From: Psychrobacter okhotskensis
GTDB taxonomy: Bacteria > Pseudomonadota > Gammaproteobacteria > Pseudomonadales > Moraxellaceae
Direction: 5' to 3'
NCBI RefSeq assembly: GCF_013248965.1
Contig: NZ_JABRVQ010000013.1
Coordinates: forward strand, 23,576-87,575
DNA: 64,000 bases
The notes beneath the pieces were generated by a model that was not told where the DNA came from, did not search any database, and was given only the letters and a program-made list of their open reading frames with translations. Shown piece by piece: positions 1 through 8,033 of this stretch (the stretch's first letter is position 1; each line of letters opens with the position of its first letter). The position numbers were made by a program, and so were the translations under genes.

Positions 1-27
1 AAAATAAGTCGTAGGAAAGTGGCGTCT

Positions 28-1095
28 ATGAGTGGATTATCAGAGAAAAATCTAGAGATACAAAACCCAGATAAGCAGGGAAAAAAACACTATCGTTATT
101 TGGTGTTTATTGGCCGCTTTCAGCCGTTTCATTGCGGGCACAAAGCGGTTGTGGATGAAGCCTTGAAGCGTGCCGACAATGTCATCATGCTCATCGGCTC
201 CGCCAACTTACCACGTAGCTTACGTAATCCCTTTAGCGTTGCTGAACGCGCCGCGATGATTAAAGGCGCGTATTCCGCAGCAGATGCCGCGCGTATTCAC
301 TGCGTCGGACTCGATGATGCGCTCTACAATGACACGCGCTGGCTGCAATATGTGCAAGCAGGTGTAAAGTCGGTCACTGGCGACTTGCAGACTGATATCG
401 GTCTCATTGGTCATTCAAAAGACAGCTCATCGTATTATTTATCACTATTCCCCAACTGGGCGTCGGTCTCTGTGCCCAATTATCACAATCTATCGGCTAC
501 CCCTATTCGGGATAGTTATCTGATGGGTGCCACGCCAACGCCTGAGCGCACCCCTGAGTCGACCCGCAACGTCCTAAATGACTTCAAAAAAACCGAGGAT
601 TATCAACAGTTGCACGAAGAAGCTGACTTCGTCGATAAGTATAAAAGACAATGGGAGTCTGCGCCTTACCCGCCTACCTTTATGACGGCAGACGCTTTGG
701 TCGTCCAGTCAGGTCATATTCTGTTGGTAGAACGTCGCAGCATGCCAGGGCGCGGGCTGTGGGCATTGCCCGGTGGTTTTTTGAATCCAAAAGAGACCCT
801 ATTTGATGCCTGTATCCGTGAGCTACGCGAAGAGACGCGCCTTAAAGTCCCAGAGCCCGTATTACGTGGCTCTTGTCATAGTCAGCATACCTTTGACGAC
901 CCTTACCGCTCAGCGCGTGGTCGCACGATTACTCAAGCCTTTTACTTTCAGCTAAAAAACGATCCAAAAGGTCTGCCCAAAGTAAAAGGCGGTGATGACG
1001 CGGCCAAAGCATTTTGGCTTCCTCTTGCTGAGCTCGATGCTACCATGATGTTCGAAGATCATTATGCGATTATCACCAAAATGGTTGGCTTGTAA
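28..1095 (+). CDS. nadM: Bifunctional NMN adenylyltransferase / Nudix hydrolase
   Basis: Cytoplasmic enzyme joining NMN and ATP to make NAD+, fused to a Nudix domain of the ADP-ribose pyrophosphatase type. The N-terminal nucleotidyltransferase domain shows GRFQPFHCGH (about residues 28-37) and an SATPIRD motif matching the family's second signature. The C-terminal domain carries a complete Nudix box (GFLNPKE, then REL-REE, about residues 248-270). About 355 residues fits the fused family. I chose the ATG at 28: an AGGAAAG ribosome site at 13-19 fits it, while the GTG at 19 overlaps that site. nadV lies downstream on the same strand, so the two enzymes form a nicotinamide-to-NAD route. Its upstream region is outside the window. 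Confidence 0.93.
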   Translation: MSGLSEKNLEIQNPDKQGKKHYRYLVFIGRFQPFHCGHKAVVDEALKRADNVIMLIGSANLPRSLRNPFSVAERAAMIKGAYSAADAARIHCVGLDDALYNDTRWLQYVQAGVKSVTGDLQTDIGLIGHSKDSSSYYLSLFPNWASVSVPNYHNLSATPIRDSYLMGATPTPERTPESTRNVLNDFKKTEDYQQLHEEADFVDKYKRQWESAPYPPTFMTADALVVQSGHILLVERRSMPGRGLWALPGGFLNPKETLFDACIRELREETRLKVPEPVLRGSCHSQHTFDDPYRSARGRTITQAFYFQLKNDPKGLPKVKGGDDAAKAFWLPLAELDATMMFEDHYAIITKMVGL

Positions 1096-1394
1096 GACAT
1101 TTTGTCATTGACTGTTTAGTGCATTAATGCCCCACTTTCAATCAATGACACTCTATATAATTTACCTTATAAGTTTGGTTTTATCAGTGCCACTTATATT
1201 TTCACCGCCCAAACCGATAGACGGTACGGGTTATTACGCAGCATTTAGGTGTCCTTACTAGATGCTGTCAATGGATGAACCGTTAGACTGTTTAGCAATA
1301 AATGGATGCTAATGTACACAACGTACTTTTAATCCATTTAAGGCTCAACAGTGATGCGAGTCGTCCATTTCACTCAAAGCAGAGGAGTTCTGTG
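1096..1394. other. Spacer between nadM and nadV
   Basis: About 300 bases without a convincing gene or strong terminator hairpin. The 5' extension of the nadV frame through this stretch (from 1302) lacks a ribosome site and family similarity. I see no recognisable operator here. Confidence 0.5.
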
Positions 1395-2792
1395 ATGTAT
1401 ACCAGCAATTTAAACAATTTAATCTTAAATAGCGACAGCTATAAAACCTCACATTGGGTGCAATATCCAAAAGGTAGCGAATACCTATCCAGCTATATTG
1501 AAGCGCGTAAAGGCGATTACGATGTGGTGTTCTTTGGGCTGCAAGCTTTTATCAAAGAATACCTGAGTACCCCTATTACCCACCAAGATATCGATGAAGC
1601 CGAAATACTGATTCAAGCGCATGGCTTGACCTTTAATCGTGCAGGTTGGGAACGCTTAGTTGATAAACATGGCGGCTATTTGCCACTACGTATCGAAGCC
1701 ATACCTGAAGGCAGCATCGTGCCCGTCTCCAATGTGGTCTGTCAGATTATCAATACTGACCCAGAATTCTATTGGCTACCAAGTTATATCGAAACAGCAT
1801 TACTCCGTGCTATCTGGTATCCGTCGACGGTCGCCAGCGTCTCACACTATTGCAAAGGTATCATTCGTCAAGCGCTAGAAAAATCAGCGGACAATACTGA
1901 GTCATTGACCTTTCGCTTGCATGACTTTGGCTCGCGCGGTGCATCTAGTCAAGAATCCGTCGCGCTTGGTAGTCTTGCTCATTTGGTAAACTTTGCTGGC
2001 ACTGACTCTATGACGGCTTTGGTGGCTGCCAGTCGCTGGTATCAAATGGACAAAGACATGCCCGCGTTTTCTATCCCTGCCGCTGAACACAGTACCATGA
2101 CTGCGTGGGGTCGTGATGGTGAGACAGCGGCATTTGCCAATATGATTGAGCAGTTTGGCGGGGCTGGCAAAAGTTTTTCAGTGGTCTCTGATAGCTATGA
2201 TTTATGGAATGCCATTGACAATATCTGGGGTGATGCCTTAAAGGACGACGTGAAAAATATGGGCGGCACCTTGGTCATCAGACCAGACAGTGGCGAGCCT
2301 GCCAAAGTGGTTCGCGAGGCTTTGGAGCGCTTGGCGGTGAAGTTTGGTACGACGATTAATAGCAAAGGCTATAAAGTCTTGCCAGATTATGTGCGCGTCA
2401 TCCAAGGGGATGGCATCAGCCCGCAAAGCTTGAGCAAAATTATCGACGTAGTCATGAAGGCAGGCTTTAGTGCTGACAATATTACTTTCGGCATGGGCGG
2501 TGGTCTACTGCAACAAGTCAATCGAGATACCATGAGCTGGGCGATGAAAGCCAGTGCCATCTCTATCGATGGCGTATGGAAAGATATCTATAAAGATCCT
2601 GTCACTAGCCGCTCGAAACGCTCAAAAAAAGGTCGCTTGGCATTGATACAAAGCACTAATGGCAAGCCAAAAACCATCAAAGCTGATGACTTACCCGCTG
2701 GTGCAGATAACCTATTACGTGATGTTTATATCGATGGCAAATTATTGGTAGACGACAGCCTCACTACGATTCGGGAGCGTGCAGGATGGTAA
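1395..2792 (+). CDS. nadV: Nicotinamide phosphoribosyltransferase
   Basis: Converts nicotinamide and PRPP to NMN, the substrate of the upstream NadM. Family features seen are the N-terminal SYKTSHWVQYPKGSEY stretch, HDFGSRGASSQES (about residues 175-187), and RPDSGEP (about 296) in the phosphoribosyl-binding part of the barrel. The length of 465 residues fits the family. The ATG at 1395 is preceded by AGAGGAG at 1381-1387, and the family-like sequence begins there, so the longer frame from 1302 is not used. The stop codon overlaps the start of the next gene (ATGGTAA), indicating co-translation. Confidence 0.95.
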   Translation: MYTSNLNNLILNSDSYKTSHWVQYPKGSEYLSSYIEARKGDYDVVFFGLQAFIKEYLSTPITHQDIDEAEILIQAHGLTFNRAGWERLVDKHGGYLPLRIEAIPEGSIVPVSNVVCQIINTDPEFYWLPSYIETALLRAIWYPSTVASVSHYCKGIIRQALEKSADNTESLTFRLHDFGSRGASSQESVALGSLAHLVNFAGTDSMTALVAASRWYQMDKDMPAFSIPAAEHSTMTAWGRDGETAAFANMIEQFGGAGKSFSVVSDSYDLWNAIDNIWGDALKDDVKNMGGTLVIRPDSGEPAKVVREALERLAVKFGTTINSKGYKVLPDYVRVIQGDGISPQSLSKIIDVVMKAGFSADNITFGMGGGLLQQVNRDTMSWAMKASAISIDGVWKDIYKDPVTSRSKRSKKGRLALIQSTNGKPKTIKADDLPAGADNLLRDVYIDGKLLVDDSLTTIRERAGW

Positions 2793-3727
2793 ATAGCAAT
2801 AAAATAGCCTCGGTCGCAAGAGACGTCCTACTCGCTCCTGTCTATCTTTATCAAGGCCGCAAAGTCAAGCGTGATACGGTGCGCTTGCCTGAGCCAAATG
2901 GAGAGCGACACGGACATATCCAATTAGGCAAACCGACTGATGCCACTGCTAATACTAAAGATAAGACCAAGCAAACACTAAATATCATGGTCGTTGGAGA
3001 TTCAGCAGCAGCGGGTGTCGGTAGTCAGACGCAACAAGAAGCGCTGGTTGGTAATTTGATGCCTATCTTAGCGCAGCAATCCGAGATTAATACCCAGTTT
3101 GATAGCCTAATTTGGTCGTTGCAAGCGACCACTGGACATACCAGCTTCGATATCTTGCGCAGGCTTTATGTTCTGCCTACGCCTAGTCAAGCTGTCGATG
3201 TGATGGTACTGAGTGTTGGCGTTAACGACACTACCTCAAACGTCTCTGTGAGTAAATGGCAGCAGCAAATCGAAGACATTATTACTATCGCTCAGCGTAA
3301 ATTTGGCGTACGGCAATTGATTTTTTTGAGTCTACCGCCCATGGCACAAATGCCTGCGATACCGGCCCCTTTGAATAACTTCGTCGGTGCCAAAGCCTCA
3401 ATCCTTGATAAGACATTACAGCAAGTGTGTGCGAGTAATGAGGGCGTCACTTATATGGCTACCGATTTTCCACGGATGATAGAAGAGCACTCTAATGGTA
3501 CGCCAATTGATATCAAGGTGATGTTCGCTAGTGATGGCTTTCACCCTAGTAGCTTAATGTATGGCTACTGGGCTCAGCAATTAGCAGAGCTCATTGTCAA
3601 ACTGCTTAATTCATCAGCTGCCGAATTGAGCAGCCCTGATATCTCAAAAAATGATATCTTGAAAAATGGTATCTTGAAAAATGACAGCTCAAGATTTAAT
3701 AACCTAAAACTTAACGTTGAAATTTAA
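2786..3727 (+). CDS. SGNH/GDSL-family hydrolase
   Basis: Predicted serine esterase or lipase of the SGNH fold. The blocks are visible: VVGDSAAAG (nucleophile Ser, about residue 72), GVND (about 145-148) and DGFHPS (Asp/His, about 249-254). I see no obvious signal peptide. The start overlaps the end of nadV by 7 bases, so the two are translationally coupled. Whether it has anything to do with NAD salvage is not shown by the sequence. The C-terminus ends in a short tandem repeat (I-S/L-K-N-D/G, from a 15-base DNA repeat) that looks like recent slippage. Substrate unknown. Confidence 0.85.
   Translation: MVNSNKIASVARDVLLAPVYLYQGRKVKRDTVRLPEPNGERHGHIQLGKPTDATANTKDKTKQTLNIMVVGDSAAAGVGSQTQQEALVGNLMPILAQQSEINTQFDSLIWSLQATTGHTSFDILRRLYVLPTPSQAVDVMVLSVGVNDTTSNVSVSKWQQQIEDIITIAQRKFGVRQLIFLSLPPMAQMPAIPAPLNNFVGAKASILDKTLQQVCASNEGVTYMATDFPRMIEEHSNGTPIDIKVMFASDGFHPSSLMYGYWAQQLAELIVKLLNSSAAELSSPDISKNDILKNGILKNDSSRFNNLKLNVEI
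3640..3684 (+). repeat. 15-bp tandem repeat, three copies, in the SGNH hydrolase
   Basis: Three consecutive 15-base units close to TATCTTGAAAAATGA at 3640-3654, 3655-3669 and 3670-3684. They are in frame and add five residues per unit to a tail outside the catalytic blocks. Confidence 0.85.
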
Positions 3728-3732
3728 ACAAA

Positions 3733-3760
3733 AAAAACCGCTGATTATTCAGCGGTTTTT
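3733..3760. terminator. Bidirectional terminator between the nadV operon and rpmE2
   Basis: Perfect 12-bp stem (AAAAACCGCTGA and its complement) with a TTAT loop. A-rich and T-rich flanks serve both converging transcription units. Confidence 0.92.
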
Positions 3761-3799
3761 TTATGGCTTAGCAAAATAAATTGACGCGATAAGCGTAAT

Positions 3800-4099
3800 T
3801 TATTCAGCTGAATCAGCAGCTTGTTCAGCAGAGTCGGCAGCTTTCTTGTTACGGCCACCAAACGCGCCAAAGCGTTTGTTAAAGCTAGCAACACGACCTT
3901 CGGTAGAAGTTTTACGTTGCTCGCCAGTATAGAATGGATGCGACGCACTTGAAATATCAAGTGGGTAGTATGGATATTCTTTACCTTCGTATTCACGAGT
4001 GGCTTTGGTTTTAGCGGTTGAACGAGTCAAAAAAAACACGTCAGCGTTAGTGTCGTGGAATAAAACTTCTTGGTAATCAGGATGGATATCTTTACGCAT
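3800..4099 (-). CDS. rpmE2: 50S ribosomal protein L31 type B
   Basis: Large-subunit ribosomal protein of the zinc-independent class: the N-terminus [12 protein letters not shown] and the segment [12 protein letters not shown] are typical, and the CxxC zinc ligands of type A L31 are absent. In other bacteria type B L31 replaces the zinc form during zinc limitation, often under Zur. Here it may be the only form, which the window cannot show. At 99 residues it is longer than the usual 80-90 because of a C-terminal tail with a duplicated AADSAE unit. Confidence 0.95.
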   Translation of the reverse strand: MRKDIHPDYQEVLFHDTNADVFFLTRSTAKTKATREYEGKEYPYYPLDISSASHPFYTGEQRKTSTEGRVASFNKRFGAFGGRNKKAADSAEQAADSAE

Positions 4100-4585
4100 A
4101 ATAAACTCTCTATGTCCGATGTATTTACAGTCTTCTCGACGATGTGTCGAATTTTTATAAAGAAATTCTTACAAAAAAGCTCTCATAAAAAAGTATATAT
4201 AAAACTGTGCATACGTAACTGAGGCACTAAGGACATTTGCAAGGCTGGCAACTGCATCACTGGCTTATTCCAGCACCCAATACCATACCTCTGCTCACTT
4301 AGCCTTCCCCAGCGGGAAAATCAAACCGCGATTTTAACGGTTTTTGCCGTTTGATGCAAGCAGCAGTTATGATAATCATAGGTAATCAAACGTTAGCAAA
4401 CCGACAATGGTCTTGAGATAACTGTTTTATGCTAGTATAATATTTGATTAGACAAACCACTTAATACCAATTATAATTGTAGATTATTTAAACAATACTT
4501 ATCTTTTAGTATCGAGGTTTATGACAGGTCCTCTATTAACTGAATCACTATTTAATCAACCCTCACTAAATAAGGATAATAAGCA
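4100..4585. other. Divergent spacer between rpmE2 and the yceI-like gene
   Basis: About 490 AT-rich bases with promoters presumably in both directions. It holds a perfect 13-base palindrome TATGATAATCATA at 4368-4380, which loosely resembles Fur/Zur-type sites, and an inverted TCAAAC/GTTTGA pair around 4321-4354. No ORF of note. Confidence 0.4.
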
Positions 4586-5191
4586 ATGATAAACGCTGCT
4601 CTAAAAAACACTACTAAAGCCCTACTCATCAGCTCTGCACTGGCAATCACTACCATGGCGAGCGCGGCACTACCTAGCCAATGGCAATTAGATGACTCAC
4701 ATACTCGTGTTGGGTTCTCTGTCAATCACCTAGGGTTTTCAACGACTATGGGTCATTTTGGTGACGTACAAGGTACGGTTAATTACGATATCAAAACCCC
4801 TAACAAGACCAATATGAACTTTACGATCGCAACTGATAGTATCGATACCAATTGGGATGCCCGTGATAAGCATTTAAAAACCGATGAGTTTTTTAATGTG
4901 GCCAAATATCCAACGATGACGTTCAAGTCTACTAAGGTCAGTTTTATCAATCCACAACAAGCAAAAATAACAGGTGATTTCACCATGCTTGGTCAAACTA
5001 AGCCACTTACATTAGATGTGACGTTGAACAAAATTGCTAATAGCCCTCTTACTAAAGAGCCCGTTATTGGTTTTCGCGCAACTGGTAATATCGATCGCGC
5101 TGCTTACGGCATGACGGCTTATGCAGCTGGTATTACTACCGACGTTCCTATCCAAATCGATGGTGAGCTAGTAGAGAAAACAGCAAAATAA
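4586..5191 (+). CDS. YceI-family periplasmic lipid-binding protein
   Basis: A cleavable signal peptide (about 28 residues, ending ASA) precedes a YceI beta-barrel: WQLDDSHTRVGFSVNHLGFS, the FxxxxGTVNYD strand, WDARDKHLKTDEFFNVAKYPTMTFKST and a terminal I-DGEL strand. Known members bind polyisoprenoid or amphiphilic ligands in the periplasm. 201 residues is normal. The ribosome site AAGGATAA precedes the ATG. It is a single-gene unit with its own terminator. Confidence 0.92.
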   Translation: MINAALKNTTKALLISSALAITTMASAALPSQWQLDDSHTRVGFSVNHLGFSTTMGHFGDVQGTVNYDIKTPNKTNMNFTIATDSIDTNWDARDKHLKTDEFFNVAKYPTMTFKSTKVSFINPQQAKITGDFTMLGQTKPLTLDVTLNKIANSPLTKEPVIGFRATGNIDRAAYGMTAYAAGITTDVPIQIDGELVEKTAK

Positions 5192-5225
5192 AGTAATGCT
5201 TAAATAGTTTTAAAAGTATTTATCT

Positions 5226-5259
5226 AAAAAAGCAGCCCATATGATGGCTGCTTTTTTTT
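5226..5259 (+). terminator. Terminator of the yceI-like gene
   Basis: GCAGCC/GGCTGC stem (5232-5237 with 5246-5251) flanked by an A run and eight T residues. Confidence 0.88.
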
Positions 5260-5305
5260 GGCTATTTTGAAGCTTCCTGCTGCTCAATAGTAGAAATACG
5301 TCTAA

Positions 5306-5472
5306 GGCGTGTCCTCATTTTGAGAATGGTAACAAAAATGAGATCAATTGCTGCCAAACAAGCAAAGTAGCGCAGATAATAGCGGGATATCAATCTGCTA
5401 TTTGACCCAGTTTTACAAGATTTAGCCATTTTTAGCCCCTCTAGTTAGCTTTGTTCAGATTGAGGATACGCC
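5306..5472. mobile_element. 167-bp MITE-like element with TCCTCA-type inverted ends
   Basis: The ends are imperfect inverted repeats: GGCGTGTCCTCATTTTGA at 5306-5323, and the complement of GGCGTATCCTCAATCTGAAC at the right (5453-5472). The right end is clearly similar to 61595-61645 and weakly to 41192-41212. On the minus strand a 55-codon frame starts inside it (5429 to 5262, beginning MAKSCKTGS). Its ATGGCTAAA start aligns with the ATGGCCAAA of the 61.6-kb copy, which suggests the 5' end of a lost transposase gene. Confidence 0.6.
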
Positions 5473-5580
5473 CTCGCACATCAAATAAATTATTGTTATT
5501 GGCTTGTTAACCCTTATAGTTATTGTTATATTCATATTGTGAATTTACGAATATAAACATAACACTGAGGGAGCAAAAAG

Positions 5581-6717
5581 ATGGATACAGTAAATATCGA
5601 CTTTGTCACTATAGATAAAAACTGGGACAAAAACATCGCCGATTATCATTTTGATATCTATCATTTATCTGGCTGGATTGCTGCCTCAGCTATCGTAGAC
5701 AAGGGTAAACCGCAGGGTATCATCGCTCACTATAAAAATAAAAAAGTGTTTTTGCCAATTATCATTAGAGACATTAATCGTGAAAATACCAATTGCGAAT
5801 ATACTGATTCTGAGAACAGTAATTGCGAATATACTGATGCTCAATATTGGGATGCCACTTCTACTTATGGCTACGGTGGCCCCTTGATGGACAAGTCCTT
5901 AACTGATGCCGAGGTAGACATCATTATGGAAGCAATCAGAGCTGCCCTCTTTGCCAAAGGCTGTGTCTCCTTATTCATGAGACTGCATCCCATCATTAAT
6001 AAAGAATGGATTCCAACGGTTGGTAAAGCTCTAACTCACGGACTGACATTGATGTCTGACTTGAGCAAGTCGGCCGAGGAGCACTGGGGAGAAACCCAAA
6101 ATCGACACCGTAGAGGTATCAAAAAAGCGGTAAAAATGAACGTCGTGACCAAGATTGAGCAATTGACCAGAGAAAATGCCATGGTGTTCTCCAGCATTTA
6201 TAAAGAAACCATGGCACAGGTCAACGCCAGCCAATACTACTTTTTTGACGATGATTATTTCTTCAACTTGCTTGAGAACCTTCAAGATAGAATCGTATTA
6301 ATCACCGCTTATCAAGAAGACAAAGCAATCGCCTCCTCTATTTATATGACCTGTAAAGAATCAGGTATCATGCAATTCCATCTCGGCGGAACACTCAACG
6401 CTTATACTAACTTGCAGCCTTCAAAGTTAATTACTCATGTTGCTCGTGACTGGGGTAGAGAAAATCGTTATGAATTGCTACACCTCGGCGGTGGCGTTGG
6501 TGCGGCTCTAGATTCTTTATATGAATATAAAAAAGGCTTTAGCTCGCAAGAGTTGTTGTTTAAAACCTATAGACTAATCGTCAATCCCGTAAAGTATGCA
6601 GCGCTGGTTGCTGATAGTTGGTTTTCAGAAAGTGACTTAAGCTCAGATTTCTTCCCTTTATATAGAAAAGAAACAACAGAGGAAGTTGCCTTGGAGATCG
6701 TTCAAGCAGAAGTTTAG
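5581..6717 (+). CDS. FemAB/BioF2-like GNAT acyltransferase
   Basis: 378-residue cytoplasmic protein. The C-terminal half has a FemAB/GNAT-like pattern: a basic HRRGIKKAVK stretch (about residues 178-187), then a segment of alternating strands with SIYMTCK, MQFHLGG and LLHLGGGVG, and a final YEYKKGF typical of the peptidoglycan-bridge/acyl-transfer superfamily. The substrate is not deducible; relatives transfer amino acids or acyl groups onto cell-wall or lipid precursors. GAGGGAG precedes the ATG. Oddity: a 30-base in-frame duplication near residues 68-87. Codon use is somewhat AT-rich. It is a stand-alone gene between two terminators. Confidence 0.65.
   Translation: MDTVNIDFVTIDKNWDKNIADYHFDIYHLSGWIAASAIVDKGKPQGIIAHYKNKKVFLPIIIRDINRENTNCEYTDSENSNCEYTDAQYWDATSTYGYGGPLMDKSLTDAEVDIIMEAIRAALFAKGCVSLFMRLHPIINKEWIPTVGKALTHGLTLMSDLSKSAEEHWGETQNRHRRGIKKAVKMNVVTKIEQLTRENAMVFSSIYKETMAQVNASQYYFFDDDYFFNLLENLQDRIVLITAYQEDKAIASSIYMTCKESGIMQFHLGGTLNAYTNLQPSKLITHVARDWGRENRYELLHLGGGVGAALDSLYEYKKGFSSQELLFKTYRLIVNPVKYAALVADSWFSESDLSSDFFPLYRKETTEEVALEIVQAEV
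5782..5841 (+). repeat. 30-bp in-frame tandem duplication in the FemAB-like gene
   Basis: Two 30-base units (5782-5811 and 5812-5841) share AATTGCGAATATACTGAT and encode ENT-NCEYTDS / ENS-NCEYTDA. Confidence 0.85.
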
Positions 6718-6815
6718 GCAGATATCTCCTAAACTTATAAAAAGTTCATACACCACTTTTTGGCTTAATTTAACTAGAGTCTGTTGAGCATTATTTGAAG
6801 TTATGAAATCAGCTC

Positions 6816-6869
6816 AAGCCGAACACAAAAAAGCAGCCTATATATTGGCTGCTTTTTTGTGTTCGGCTT
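6816..6869. terminator. Strong bidirectional terminator
   Basis: Perfect 23-bp inverted repeat (6816-6838 with 6847-6869), 8-base loop. The inner GCAGCC/GGCTGC plus A/T tract resembles the yceI terminator core. It serves the converging FemAB-like and lipoprotein genes. Confidence 0.93.
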
Positions 6870-6889
6870 AAGGTTAACACTTTACCATT

Positions 6890-7324
6890 TTATTTGGTTT
6901 TAACGATATGCCAAACGCCAAGCTTATTGTCGCCGTCGGTATCACCGACTTTGGTATCGTTGGCATAAAAATACAAAGGCTTGCCGTTGACAGCCCATTG
7001 ATACTTACCATCTTCTCGTTGGAAAGCGGCAAACTGGCCAGAAGCTTGGGCATTACTCGGTGCCATAAACGCCGGCCAAGCCAGTAGACATGCCGAGCCA
7101 CACTCTGATTTGTTCATAGAATCTTTATCAAAGGTGTATAGCGTCATTTTGTTGGTGGCATCCACTAGCATCCCATTCATGCTGGCAACTGGTGCTTTGT
7201 TGCTCATGGTCGCTTGTACATCATGCATGCCTGAATCGTCGTTGCCAAACACATTGTTTAGCGTCGAACAGCCCGTTACGGTCAATACACTAGCTAGGGC
7301 AGATAACATTAGAATACGTTTCAT
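6890..7324 (-). CDS. COG4315-type lipoprotein (PF03640 repeats)
   Basis: Signal peptide with a lipobox (LTVTGC) predicts a lipid-anchored envelope protein. The mature part has two copies of the short 'secreted repeat' pattern: LYTFDKDSMNKSECGSACLLAWPAF and the C-terminal PLYFYANDTKVGDTDGD...WHIVK. Such proteins occur widely in proteobacteria, without an established role. AAGGAAG fits the ATG at 7324; the in-frame GTG six bases upstream overlaps that site. 144 residues. Confidence 0.85.
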   Translation of the reverse strand: MKRILMLSALASVLTVTGCSTLNNVFGNDDSGMHDVQATMSNKAPVASMNGMLVDATNKMTLYTFDKDSMNKSECGSACLLAWPAFMAPSNAQASGQFAAFQREDGKYQWAVNGKPLYFYANDTKVGDTDGDNKLGVWHIVKTK

Positions 7325-8033
7325 AATCACTTCCTTGTATTAAAAAAAACATCTCATTAATTTGGATTTTTACCGAATTGAATTTTTATTGAACATGGTG
7401 TTTATTAATTATCAATATTGCAATCTGCTGATTTGTGCGATAGTTCAGTCATACGCTCAGCCAACTGCTTTATTTTCATACACTTTACTCTCACAGCTGA
7501 TTTCAAGTAATTTTACTATAGCATATGCCCTAAAACGGTCGTTTTTGTCGGCATATAAACTTACAAAAACTCGCGAATATTACAAATTAGTAAACTATAG
7601 GGTTAATTTTATGAACGAAGGCAGCACGTGTTTGCAGACGCTTAAAGAATTAATTATGCTTAAGTAAGGGTTGATCGTACTTAAATAATGCTAGGCGTCT
7701 TATTTCTACTTCTAACTTTTATAGCTAAGAGAATTCATGGCAGTTCGTTGACAAAACTAATGTATCTACTTACGTATTTGCCGTCATATTCCTAGTATGC
7801 TTTCGTAAAATAGCGCTATCGATAACAAATAGCCGATAACAAGAACCAAGCCATTGAAAGTATGACTATGGCGGTTCCATATAAATGTTGAACTTGACCA
7901 CCTCCGCACGCATATCAATAGCTATAGCACGATCCAAGACACTGACATAATCAGAAACTTATATGCCCAGACAATTATATGAATAAGCGGAGCATGTCCC
8001 GATGCTGATGCTATTAAGGATATAACCACGACA
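7325..8033. other. Long AT-rich spacer upstream of the lipoprotein and FAD oxidoreductase genes
   Basis: About 700 bases. A hairpin-capable sequence lies near 7522-7557 (ATATGCC...GGCATAT with an inner AAACG/CGTTT pair), but it has no T run on either strand. A 101-codon frame at 7362-7667 looks like chance. Promoters for both divergent genes must lie here; none is clear. Confidence 0.4.

Larger units (their letters stand above)
5192..5580. other. Spacer between the yceI-like and FemAB-like genes
   Basis: About 390 bases occupied mostly by the yceI terminator and the 167-bp repeat element. The last 100 bases are AT-rich and presumably hold the promoter of the next gene. Confidence 0.5.

Noticed and set aside
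1302..1394. Longer N-terminus for NadV
   Set aside because: The extra residues do not resemble the family, and a strong ribosome site fits the ATG at 1395.
4368..4380. TATGATAATCATA palindrome as a Fur or Zur box for rpmE2
   Set aside because: It is 13 bases, lies about 270 bases from rpmE2, and lacks the full 19-23 base consensus; chance is likely in AT-rich DNA.
7362..7667. 101-codon plus-strand frame in the spacer after the lipoprotein gene
   Set aside because: No ribosome site, no family features, and composition like the surrounding AT-rich spacer.
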